Positions 16,071 through 24,437 of a stretch of 64,000 nucleotides of DNA are shown here, one piece after another (the first letter of the stretch is position 1; each line of letters begins with the position of its first letter). The position numbers and the translations under genes are program-made. The stretch covers positions 62,001 through 126,000 of the forward strand of contig JAGFIS010000022.1 of the NCBI GenBank assembly GCA_024103425.1. Reading direction: 5' to 3'. The notes beneath the pieces were generated by a model. That model ran no database searches. It saw only the letters and a program-made list of their open reading frames with translations, and had not been told where the DNA came from. Origin of the DNA: Chitinophagaceae bacterium. GTDB taxonomy: Bacteria; Bacteroidota; Bacteroidia; Chitinophagales; Chitinophagaceae.

Positions 16071-18584
16071 GTGAAAAAACTACTTTTCCTTGTTTTCAGT
16101 GCTTTTGCATTTTCATCTCAGGCGCAGTTAAAGTCGCCCGACGAATTCTTAGGATATCAACTGGGGACACGCTACACGCAGCATTATCGTATTGTTCAAT
16201 ATTTTGAATATGTAGCACAGGCAAGGCCACAGAATGTAAAACTGCAGCAGTATGGAGAGACGAATGAGCACCGTCCGCTCTATGTTGCTTTTATTGCGTC
16301 ACAGGAAAATTCAGCCAACCTGGAGAATATCAGGAAGAATAACCTTGCCATGGCCCGTATTACAGATCAGCAGGTTAAAACAGATGCACCGGTAATAGTT
16401 TGGCTAAGCTATAATGTACATGGTAACGAGACATCATCCTCAGAGGCTGCAATGAAGACCCTGTTTACACTGGCCGATCCTTCAAACACTCAGTCGGTTG
16501 AGTGGTTGAAGAATACAGTTGTAGTCATTGACCCCTGTCTGAATCCTGATGGCAGAGACCGTTATGTAAACTGGTATAACACCGTAATAGGTAAGCAATG
16601 GAATCCTGAACTGGCAGCAAGAGAACATCGCGAAGAATGGCCGGGAGGAAGGAGCAATCACTATAATTATGATCTGAACCGCGACTGGGTGTGGCAAACA
16701 CAGGTAGAAAGCCGTGGAAGAGTGGCTATTTATAACCAATGGCTGCCCCAGGTCCACGTCGATTTTCATGAGCAAAGCATTAATGCCCCCTACTACTTTG
16801 CCCCTGCGGCAGAGCCTTACCACGAAGTAATCACACAGTGGCAAAGAGATTTTCAAAAGATAATAGGTAAGAATAACGCTAAATATTTTGATAAGAACGG
16901 ATGGCTGTATTTTACGGCACAGCGGTTCGATCTGTTTTACCCTTCTTACGGTGATACCTATCCTTTGTATAACGGATCAATCGGTATGACATACGAGCAG
17001 GGAGGAATCTCGGCGGGTTTAGGAGTATACACGAACGAAAAAGACACTCTGACTCTGGTGGACAGGTTGCAGCATCATTACACATCAGGACTGAGCACAG
17101 TCGAGATATCATCTCAAAACGCTGCAGACTTGTTAAAGAATTTCAGACAATACTTTGATGATGCAGTGAATGGTAAGGTAGGAGAGTATAAAACGTACGT
17201 CATCAAGAATAAACCCGAAGACAGGCAGAGGATTAAAGCCTTGATGAAGTTGATGGATCAAAACGGAATCAGCTATGGAACTTCATCGGGTGCAGGTAAG
17301 GGACTTAATTATGCTTCAAGGAATGAGGAATCATTCACAATTGCCTCCACAGATTTAGTGATAAGCAGTGTGCAACCTAAATCAGTTTTGGTGAAAGCTT
17401 TGTTTGAGCCTCAGTCGAAACTTGTTGACTCTGTCACCTATGATATTACCGCATGGGCACTTCCATACGCATACGGGTTGACGGCTTATGCTTCGAAGCA
17501 GCCATTTAAGGTTACCCCATCAAAAGTATTGGAACCTTTCAGCCTGAACGCAGGAAACACATCCTATGGATACGCCATTAAATGGGAAGGTTTGAGCTCA
17601 GTGAAAGCGGTTGGGGAATTATTGCAGAAGGGTGTCCGTCTGAGATATTCGGAAGTACCGTTAGAAACTGGAGGCGAAAAGTTTGGAAGAGGAACAGTTC
17701 TCATAAATAAGACCGGAAATAAAAAATTTGGAGACAACCTGTGGAAGATTGTAGCAGAGGTATGCAACCGACATGAGGTAAAGATATATCCGGTGCATTC
17801 GGGAATGTCTGATGCCGGTCCGGATTTCGGCAGCGACGAGATACATGTTATAAAAACACCAAAGGTGGCAATGCTGACCGGTGAGGGAGTGTTCTCTAAT
17901 GCTGCCGGCGAAGTGTGGGATTATTTTGAAAACCAAATTGATTATCCTGTAACTCTGATTAACGCAAAAGATTTAGGACGTGTGCAATTGTCAGATTGGG
18001 ATGTGATTGTTATGCCACAAGGTATGTATCGTTTTCTGAACGAGAAGGATGCAGCAGCAGCTTTTACTGACTGGATCAGGAAGGGGGGAAGAGTAATTGC
18101 CATTGGCAATGCCGCATCTCAGTTGTCACGCCAGGACTGGAGTTCGCTGAAAGTAAAATCGTCTGATGATAAGAAAAGCGACAGCGATAAGTCAGATCCT
18201 TACGACGCTTTGAAAATATACAGCGAACGAGAACGTGATTATGTTTCATCTGCCATACCCGGAGCTATCTATAAAGTGGATATTGACAATACCCATCCTC
18301 TGATGTTTGGCTATCCCGATTATTATTATACCCTTAAACTGGATCCAACGGTTTTTGAATTTACAAAAGATGGGTGGAATACCGGTTATCTGAAGAAAGA
18401 CAACCACGTTGCCGGTTATGTCGGCTCTAAACTTGCAGACAAATTGCAGGATGGTTTGCTCTTTGGAGTGCAGGATGTGGGTAGAGGTTCAGTTGTTTAT
18501 CTGACGGATAATATCATCTTCAGAAATTTCTGGGAGACAGGAAAACTGATGCTCGCGAATGCGGTGTTTTTGGTGGGACAGTAA
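16071..18584 (+). CDS. Secreted M14 family zinc carboxypeptidase
   Basis: This is an exported metallopeptidase of about 837 residues. I chose the GTG at 16071 instead of the in-frame TTG at 15978: it gives a clean signal peptide (VKKLLFLVFSAFAFSSQAQ), whereas the longer form has 31 unlikely residues in front. The M14 zinc motif HGNE lies at residues 117-120 and the third ligand in VDFHEQS near 233; YNYDLNRDW, the substrate-binding Asn/Arg element, lies between. A C-terminal half of about 400 residues includes a class I glutamine-amidotransferase-like fold (VAMLTGEGVFSNAAGEVWDY) found in this Bacteroidota subfamily. It stands alone between rmlB and a convergent acetyltransferase gene, whose stop is 2 bases away. 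Confidence 0.85.
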   Translation: MKKLLFLVFSAFAFSSQAQLKSPDEFLGYQLGTRYTQHYRIVQYFEYVAQARPQNVKLQQYGETNEHRPLYVAFIASQENSANLENIRKNNLAMARITDQQVKTDAPVIVWLSYNVHGNETSSSEAAMKTLFTLADPSNTQSVEWLKNTVVVIDPCLNPDGRDRYVNWYNTVIGKQWNPELAAREHREEWPGGRSNHYNYDLNRDWVWQTQVESRGRVAIYNQWLPQVHVDFHEQSINAPYYFAPAAEPYHEVITQWQRDFQKIIGKNNAKYFDKNGWLYFTAQRFDLFYPSYGDTYPLYNGSIGMTYEQGGISAGLGVYTNEKDTLTLVDRLQHHYTSGLSTVEISSQNAADLLKNFRQYFDDAVNGKVGEYKTYVIKNKPEDRQRIKALMKLMDQNGISYGTSSGAGKGLNYASRNEESFTIASTDLVISSVQPKSVLVKALFEPQSKLVDSVTYDITAWALPYAYGLTAYASKQPFKVTPSKVLEPFSLNAGNTSYGYAIKWEGLSSVKAVGELLQKGVRLRYSEVPLETGGEKFGRGTVLINKTGNKKFGDNLWKIVAEVCNRHEVKIYPVHSGMSDAGPDFGSDEIHVIKTPKVAMLTGEGVFSNAAGEVWDYFENQIDYPVTLINAKDLGRVQLSDWDVIVMPQGMYRFLNEKDAAAAFTDWIRKGGRVIAIGNAASQLSRQDWSSLKVKSSDDKKSDSDKSDPYDALKIYSERERDYVSSAIPGAIYKVDIDNTHPLMFGYPDYYYTLKLDPTVFEFTKDGWNTGYLKKDNHVAGYVGSKLADKLQDGLLFGVQDVGRGSVVYLTDNIIFRNFWETGKLMLANAVFLVGQ

Positions 18585-18586
18585 CG

Positions 18587-19081
18587 TCAGGAGTTGAGTG
18601 TACCCTCTTCGTTAGTGTATCCCGTAATCTTCGCGGGGTTACCGACTGCGATGGCAAAGTCTGGAATATCTTTTGTTACCACAGCGCCGGCACCTATCAG
18701 TGCATAGGCGCCGATTTCAACGCCGCAGACGATAGTGGCATTGGCCCCGATGCTGGCCCCTTTCCTGACTAAAGTCTTTTTGAACTGGTCCTTGCGCTCT
18801 ATGAAACTGCGCGGATTAATCACATTAGTGAATACCACAGACGGACCGACGAAGACGTCGTCTTCCAGTTCCACACCGTTATATATTGAGACATTGTTCT
18901 GAATCTTCACCCTGTTGCCGATTGCAGCATTATTGTCGACAAAAACGTTTTGGCCGATGTTGCAATTATCTCCGATAACCGCCTTGGGCATTACATGGCA
19001 GAAGTGCCAGATTTTAGTACCCTCCCCGATAACAGCTCCTTCGTCTATTACTGATGATTCATGAACAAAGTAGTTCTCCAT
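18587..19081 (-). CDS. Left-handed beta-helix sugar N-acetyltransferase, WbpD-like
   Basis: This trimeric acyl-CoA-dependent acetyltransferase (164 residues) is built of hexapeptide repeats. It matches the WbpD/WlbB type closely as I remember it: KIWHFCHV near residue 23, [45 protein letters not shown] and [20 protein letters not shown]. Those enzymes acetylate the 3-amino group of UDP-2-acetamido-3-amino-2,3-dideoxyglucuronate. The partner dehydrogenase, oxidase and transaminase genes are not in the window, so the substrate is unproven. It is probably part of the surface polysaccharide pathway 3 kb away. A one-mismatch -7 element (CGAAAGTA on the plus strand) lies just upstream. Confidence 0.8.
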   Translation of the reverse strand: MENYFVHESSVIDEGAVIGEGTKIWHFCHVMPKAVIGDNCNIGQNVFVDNNAAIGNRVKIQNNVSIYNGVELEDDVFVGPSVVFTNVINPRSFIERKDQFKKTLVRKGASIGANATIVCGVEIGAYALIGAGAVVTKDIPDFAIAVGNPAKITGYTNEEGTLNS

Positions 19082-19138
19082 TATTCGAAAGTATTGAAAA
19101 TTAGTTTGTGATATTATTGCAGGAATTGATTTTTATTT

Positions 19139-19157
19139 CCCAGGCCGAAAGCCCGGG
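19139..19157. other. Small GC-rich hairpin in a divergent intergenic region
   Basis: A seven-base stem (CCCAGGC with GCCCGGG, one A-C mismatch) encloses the loop CGAAA. It lies about 30 bases upstream of the -7 element of the ABC-F gene and has no trailing T-run, so it is not an obvious terminator. It may be an operator or chance. Confidence 0.3.
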
Positions 19158-19187
19158 GCAGAGCAATGATTAAACTTTTTTCAGACC

Positions 19188-19195
19188 TACCTTTG
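19188..19195 (+). promoter_or_regulatory. Bacteroidota -7 element of the ABC-F gene
   Basis: TACCTTTG is an exact match to TAnnTTTG and is followed by CGAC and the ATG at 19201, so the transcript would be nearly leaderless. No clear -33 TTG was found at 17-23 bases. Confidence 0.6.
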
Positions 19196-19200
19196 CGACT

Positions 19201-21087
19201 ATGCATTACGCTTCTCTCGAAAATGTTACAAAATCATATGGAGTCCGTGTGTTGTTTAGGGATATCTCCCTGCATGTGGAGGAAGGCGACAAGATTGCGC
19301 TGGTAGCGAGGAACGGTACGGGGAAATCGACACTTTTAAAGATTATTGCGGGTAAAGAGCAACCCGATTCAGGGACTGTCTGGACTCATAAAGACATCAA
19401 AGTGGTAATGCTAGAGCAGGAGTCTGAGTTTGAAGAAGGCCATACCGTGTGGGACCATATCCTGAAGATGGATCATCCCGTAGTTCAACTGATTAAGGAA
19501 TACGAACAACTGTCGGAGAAACCAGTGAAAGATGAACACAGGATGACTGAGCTGGTGACAGCCATTACCGAAGCGAATGCCTGGAATCTGGAGAGCCAGT
19601 TGAAGCAGATTTTGGGGAAGCTGGAAATCTATAACCTCGATACGCCTGTTCAACAGTTAAGCGGCGGACAGAAAAAACGTGTGGCCCTGGCGCAGGCACT
19701 TCTCGAAGCCAGACTCCACGAAGGGAAATGTCTTTTAATTCTGGACGAACCGACCAACCACCTGGATGTCGATATGATTGAATGGCTGGAAGAATTCTTG
19801 GATACCCGCGATACAACCCTGTTTCTGGTTACTCACGACCGTTACTTTCTCGATGCCGTTTGCAGTGAAATCGTTGAGCTCGATGAGGAGCAAATCTTTA
19901 CCTACAAAGGTAATTACGATTATTTTCTGGAGCAAAAAGCACTTCGACGTGAAGTACAACAAAGTGAATTACAGAAAGATAAAAATATCTACCGCAGAGA
20001 ACTCGAATGGATGCGCAGGCAGCCTCAGGCGCGTACAACGAAATCGCGCAGTCGTCAGGATGCATTTTATGATCTGAAAGAGAAGGTTGCGGGTAAAGAA
20101 GAGCAGGAAGATATCTCGTTGCAGGTGAAGATGACAAGGCTCGGAGGCAAGATTATCGAAATGAAGAAGGTATACAAATCCTTCGGTGATAAAGTGATAC
20201 TGAAAGGGTTTGACTATACTTTCAAAAGAGGTGAGCGGATTGGCGTAGTAGGAAAAAATGGAAGCGGTAAAAGTACCTTTTTGAAGATTGCACTCGGAAT
20301 AATGCAGCCCGGCAGCGGTAAAATCAATCATGGAGAAACTGTTGTATTCGGAAACTTCTCTCAGGAAGGGTTGGAGTATAAAGAAGACAAACGGGCGATA
20401 GAGTATGTCAAGGAATTTGCAGAGTTTTTCCCGCTGGCCGATGGCGGTAAGATCAGCGCATCACAGTTTATGGAGAAATTCGGATTTACGGCCCAACAGC
20501 AATACACCCCGCTGAGTAAACTGAGTGGTGGAGAGAAGCGCAGGTTGCAGCTGCTCGTGATACTCTTCCGTAATCCGAATTTTCTGGTGCTCGATGAACC
20601 AACGAACGATCTGGATTTGCAGACTCTGAGAGTGCTTGAAGAATTCCTTGCTGATTTTCAGGGGTGTTTATTGATTGTCAGTCACGACCGGTACTTCATG
20701 GACAGGCTGGTAGATCATCTTTTTGTTTTTGAGGGCAATGGCGTTGTGAAAGACTTCCCGGGAAATTACACCCAATACCGAATCAGTAAACAAAAAGAAG
20801 AAAAGAAGGAAGAAGAAAAACCCAGGCCTGCAGAGCCGGTAAAGACTTTTGCACAGAAGAATCCTAACCGCCTTTCCTACAAAGAAAAACGCGAGTTTGA
20901 AATGCTGGAAAAAGAGTTGCCGGTACTTGAAAAAGAAAAAGCAGAACTGGAAGCTAAATTATCTGAAGGCAATGTTCCCTATGAAGAATTGCAGAAGATA
21001 TCAGAAAGAATCGGCGAACTTGCAGAATTGATAGACGAAAAAGAGCTGCGCTGGCTTGAATTAAGCGAAATCGAAAATCCATCCTGA
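19201..21087 (+). CDS. ABC-F family ATPase, Uup-like
   Basis: This is a soluble tandem-ATPase protein of the ABC-F class that binds ribosomes or nucleic acid and has no membrane domain. The 628 residues have two nucleotide-binding domains: first Walker A ARNGTGKST (about residue 36), signature LSGGQKKR, Walker B LLILDEPTNHLD; second Walker A GKNGSGKST, signature LSGGEKRR and LVLDEPTNDLD. Between them is a charged linker (RRELEWMRRQPQARTTKSR) typical of the P-site tRNA-interaction motif. The C-terminal 90 residues form a coiled coil (FEMLEKELPVLEKEKAELE), characteristic of Uup. It is 2 bases upstream of a glycosyltransferase gene, so the two are coupled. Confidence 0.9.
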   Translation: MHYASLENVTKSYGVRVLFRDISLHVEEGDKIALVARNGTGKSTLLKIIAGKEQPDSGTVWTHKDIKVVMLEQESEFEEGHTVWDHILKMDHPVVQLIKEYEQLSEKPVKDEHRMTELVTAITEANAWNLESQLKQILGKLEIYNLDTPVQQLSGGQKKRVALAQALLEARLHEGKCLLILDEPTNHLDVDMIEWLEEFLDTRDTTLFLVTHDRYFLDAVCSEIVELDEEQIFTYKGNYDYFLEQKALRREVQQSELQKDKNIYRRELEWMRRQPQARTTKSRSRQDAFYDLKEKVAGKEEQEDISLQVKMTRLGGKIIEMKKVYKSFGDKVILKGFDYTFKRGERIGVVGKNGSGKSTFLKIALGIMQPGSGKINHGETVVFGNFSQEGLEYKEDKRAIEYVKEFAEFFPLADGGKISASQFMEKFGFTAQQQYTPLSKLSGGEKRRLQLLVILFRNPNFLVLDEPTNDLDLQTLRVLEEFLADFQGCLLIVSHDRYFMDRLVDHLFVFEGNGVVKDFPGNYTQYRISKQKEEKKEEEKPRPAEPVKTFAQKNPNRLSYKEKREFEMLEKELPVLEKEKAELEAKLSEGNVPYEELQKISERIGELAELIDEKELRWLELSEIENPS

Positions 21088-21089
21088 TT

Positions 21090-22151
21090 ATGAAGATTGT
21101 TGTTAGTACTTTATCCTATACTCATTTTCCGTATATGTCATTTCTTTATGAACTGGCAGGAGACTGGGCAAGAGAACATACCGGAGATACGGTTTATATA
21201 CTGATAAAGAAGGAGGGGAAAGAGCAGAACAGGAGCGAAGCGTCAGATGTTCCTAATGTCCGGGTGATAGAAGTGGAGCCGCCGACATTCTTTACAGGTT
21301 CATATAATTACAAAATCAAAAAGGAACTGAAAAAGATAGAACCTGACAGGGTGCTTTCGATTCTGCCCCTCAAGGACATGGATGGTACTGATTACCTGTG
21401 GATCGCTTCCCCACTCGAGCAGTTGATGGAAGGAGAGAAATCTGACAGGAAAAATATTGAAAAAGGAATTGCCTCCGGTGGAACGATCCTGGTATTCAGC
21501 GAAGCGGAAAAACAATGGTTGGTCAACACAATGAAAGTGGATGAGAGCAGAATCAGGGTGGTTTACGGATATCCTCAAGCCCGGGATACTGTACTAACTT
21601 TTGAAGAGAAGACAATGGTCAAGGAAGAGTACACAGACGGCAATGAATTCTTTCTGTGTAAACCGGTGAATGATGGCGAGATGCTGAGAGAGATACTGAA
21701 AGGGTTTTCCAGGTTTAAAAGCTGGCAAAAAAGCCATATGAAGATGGCGCTGATTGACGAGGGTGAGGAGGGAGTCAATCTATCAGGACTCCTGGCTAAC
21801 TACCGCTTGCATGATGACGTTGTAGTAATAAAGAAGTCTGACAGGGAAAAGCTTGGCAAGTTGATAGGTGCTGCATATGCAGTGCTGATTCCCGAGAAGT
21901 ATGCTCCCTCTGCGAGTTTTATGTATCACGCCTTCAGCCTGGAAGTGCCTGTGATTACACCCGGTGGAAGTGTCTGCACAGATGTTGCCGGTAATGCAGT
22001 TTTAACCTATAATGATAATGTAAAAGAAGATCTTACCCGGGTTATGCTGAATGTTTTCAGGGACGAAAAAGAAAGGGCAAATTATATAAAGAGAGGTAAA
22101 GAAGTGTTGGAACAATACGACCGGACAGCGCATTTTCATCCTTTTCAATAA
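21090..22151 (+). CDS. Glycosyltransferase-like protein (GT-B fold)
   Basis: The 353-residue protein begins MKIVVSTLSYTHFPYMSF, a first Rossmann strand, and has a C-terminal half with KLIGAAYAVLIPEKYAPSAS followed by YHAFSLEVPVITPGGS and DVAGNAVLTYN, the usual arrangement of GT4-type enzymes. There is no signal peptide. The middle contains SEAEKQWLVNTMKVDESRIRVVYG, the linker strand of such proteins. It starts 2 bases after the ABC-F stop, so expression is tied to that gene. The acceptor is unknown; a GT-B fold is the most I can support. Confidence 0.65.
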   Translation: MKIVVSTLSYTHFPYMSFLYELAGDWAREHTGDTVYILIKKEGKEQNRSEASDVPNVRVIEVEPPTFFTGSYNYKIKKELKKIEPDRVLSILPLKDMDGTDYLWIASPLEQLMEGEKSDRKNIEKGIASGGTILVFSEAEKQWLVNTMKVDESRIRVVYGYPQARDTVLTFEEKTMVKEEYTDGNEFFLCKPVNDGEMLREILKGFSRFKSWQKSHMKMALIDEGEEGVNLSGLLANYRLHDDVVVIKKSDREKLGKLIGAAYAVLIPEKYAPSASFMYHAFSLEVPVITPGGSVCTDVAGNAVLTYNDNVKEDLTRVMLNVFRDEKERANYIKRGKEVLEQYDRTAHFHPFQ

Positions 22152-22206
22152 TAGATTTCGATTCGATAAATTTATACTTCTTAATAACACATAAATCCAC
22201 ACCAAG

Positions 22207-24399
22207 ATGCAAAGACTTCTCAGAACATTGCTTTGTTTGTTTTTTGTTTTTTCAGGACTTTCTTCTATTGCTCAGTTCAGGTCACAGGCTATTAACTGGA
22301 CAGATGACGGCGATGCCTATTTGACCGTCTCAAGAGGTAATATCATAAAGCATGATATAAAGACAGATAAAGAGACAACACTTGTAAGTGCGGAAGAGTT
22401 GACTCCTGCGGGAGCATCCAAACCTTTGTCGTTTAACATCTACAGCCATTCTCCTGATTATAAGCGCTGGCTCATATTTACCAATACAGCAAGGGTGTGG
22501 AGATATAATACCCGTGGAGATTACTGGGTATATGATGGTAACACTAAAAAGTTGTTTCAATTAGGAAAATCATTACCCTCTCAGTCGTTGATGTTTGCAA
22601 AAATATCTCCCGATGGAACAAAGGCTGCTTATGTAAGCAACCATAATATTTATTACGAAGACCTGGCAACAGGAACTATAACGCAACTGACGACAACGGG
22701 TACCCGTAAATATATCAACGGAACATTTGACTGGGTGTATGAAGAGGAATTCGGTTGCCGTGATGGATTCAGGTGGAGTCCTGACAGTAAGAAAATTGCA
22801 TTCTGGAATGTAGATGCAACAAAGGTGCGGGATTACTATATGTTGAATACAACAGACTCTGTTTACTCCATTGTGATACCGGTAGAATACCCTAAAGTGG
22901 GTGAGCCGCCATCACCTGTTAAAATTGGTGTGGTTACTCTTGCCGATAAAAGCACTAAATGGATGGATGTGCCGGGAGACCCGCAACAGCACTATATCCC
23001 CAGAATGGAATGGACGTTCAATAGCGATGAAATTGTATTACAACAACTCAACAGAAAGCAGAACGAGAGTAAACTGTTTGTGTGTAATGTAAACACAGGA
23101 GTAGCAAAAAATTTCTACACCGAAACAGATAAGGCGTTTATCGATATCAAATCGAGATGGAACAGTGATGATCCTACAGGTTGGGATTGGTTCAGTACCG
23201 GTAAAGACTTTTTGTGGGTGAGTGAAAAAGACGGTTGGAGACATATTTACCGTATCGACATGAACGGGAAAGAGACACTGGTAACTAAAGGTGATTATGA
23301 TATCCAGACCATCAATTGCATTGACGAGAAGAACAATTATGTGTACTTCATGGCCAGTCCGGATAATCCGACACAACTCTATCTCTTCCGCACCAGACTG
23401 GACGGCAAGGGGAAATTAGAAAGACTGTCGCCGGCAGACCAGGAAGGCACTCATGGTTATAATATTTCTCCGTATGCAAAGTATGCGATGCACAATTTCT
23501 CCAGCCATAAGATATTTCCTGCAAGGGAATGGATCGAACTGCCGGCGCATAAACCCCTGGACCCTGCAAAGGGGATAGCCGCCACAATGCGGGTGAATGA
23601 GAATAGCAATGTGGAGTATTTTAAAGTAACAACTGAAGACAACATTACTTTGGATGGGTGGATGGTGAAGCCTGCCAACTTCGATAGCACCAAAAAATAT
23701 CCGGTAGTGTTTTATGTGTATGGAGAACCGGCTTCGAGTACTGTGGCAGACCGTTTTGGCGGACAAAGCAATTTCCTGTTTCAGGGTGATATGAGTATGG
23801 AAGGTTATTTTCAGATTTCTGTAGATAACAGAGGAACACCGTCATTGCGCGGAGCTGAATGGAGAAAGTCAATCTACCGTCAGTTGGGAAGAATCAATAT
23901 TCGCGATCAGGCGATGGCTGCCAGAAAGATTCTCGAGAAGCCATGGTTTGATAAAGAGCGGGTAGCAGTTTGGGGCTGGAGCGGTGGTGGTTCGTCGACG
24001 ATGAACCTGATGTTTCAGTATCCTGAGATTTACAAAACAGGAATTGCAATTGCTGCAGTAACCAACCTGCTGTATTATGATAACATTTACGAAGAACGTT
24101 ATATGGGGTTGCCTCAGGAGAATTTGGAAGATTATGTTTTGGGTTCACCGATTCATTACGCCAAGAATCTGAAAGGGAACCTGCTCTTTATCCATGGAAC
24201 GGGTGATGATAATGTACATTATGACAACGCTGAGAAGATGCTCAATGAGTTAATCAAGTACAACAAGCAGTTTCAGTTCATGGCGTATCCCAACCGTACC
24301 CATAGTATTTCTGAAGGGGAAGGCACATCGAAGCATTTGAGTACACTCTATACAAATTACCTGAGAGCGAATTGTCCTCCGGGTGCGAAGGACAGGTAG
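22207..24399 (+). CDS. Secreted S9 family peptidase, dipeptidyl peptidase IV-like
   Basis: This exported serine peptidase removes dipeptides (typically Xaa-Pro) from peptide N-termini. The 730-residue protein has a signal peptide (residues 1-22, ending SSIAQ), then a beta-propeller with MFAKISPDGTKAAYVSNHNIY and EFGCRDGFRWSPDSKKIAFW blades. The pair of glutamates in VYEEEFG matches the N-terminus-binding EE of DPP-IV. The C-terminal alpha/beta hydrolase has GWSGGG with the nucleophile at about residue 590, the aspartate in GTGDDNVHYDN near 666 and the histidine in NRTHSIS near 698. Its own short upstream region has no clear -7 element. Confidence 0.9.
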   Translation: MQRLLRTLLCLFFVFSGLSSIAQFRSQAINWTDDGDAYLTVSRGNIIKHDIKTDKETTLVSAEELTPAGASKPLSFNIYSHSPDYKRWLIFTNTARVWRYNTRGDYWVYDGNTKKLFQLGKSLPSQSLMFAKISPDGTKAAYVSNHNIYYEDLATGTITQLTTTGTRKYINGTFDWVYEEEFGCRDGFRWSPDSKKIAFWNVDATKVRDYYMLNTTDSVYSIVIPVEYPKVGEPPSPVKIGVVTLADKSTKWMDVPGDPQQHYIPRMEWTFNSDEIVLQQLNRKQNESKLFVCNVNTGVAKNFYTETDKAFIDIKSRWNSDDPTGWDWFSTGKDFLWVSEKDGWRHIYRIDMNGKETLVTKGDYDIQTINCIDEKNNYVYFMASPDNPTQLYLFRTRLDGKGKLERLSPADQEGTHGYNISPYAKYAMHNFSSHKIFPAREWIELPAHKPLDPAKGIAATMRVNENSNVEYFKVTTEDNITLDGWMVKPANFDSTKKYPVVFYVYGEPASSTVADRFGGQSNFLFQGDMSMEGYFQISVDNRGTPSLRGAEWRKSIYRQLGRINIRDQAMAARKILEKPWFDKERVAVWGWSGGGSSTMNLMFQYPEIYKTGIAIAAVTNLLYYDNIYEERYMGLPQENLEDYVLGSPIHYAKNLKGNLLFIHGTGDDNVHYDNAEKMLNELIKYNKQFQFMAYPNRTHSISEGEGTSKHLSTLYTNYLRANCPPGAKDR

Positions 24400-24437
24400 A
24401 TGCTGCCTTAACCGGGTGATATTGATATTTAGAAAAC

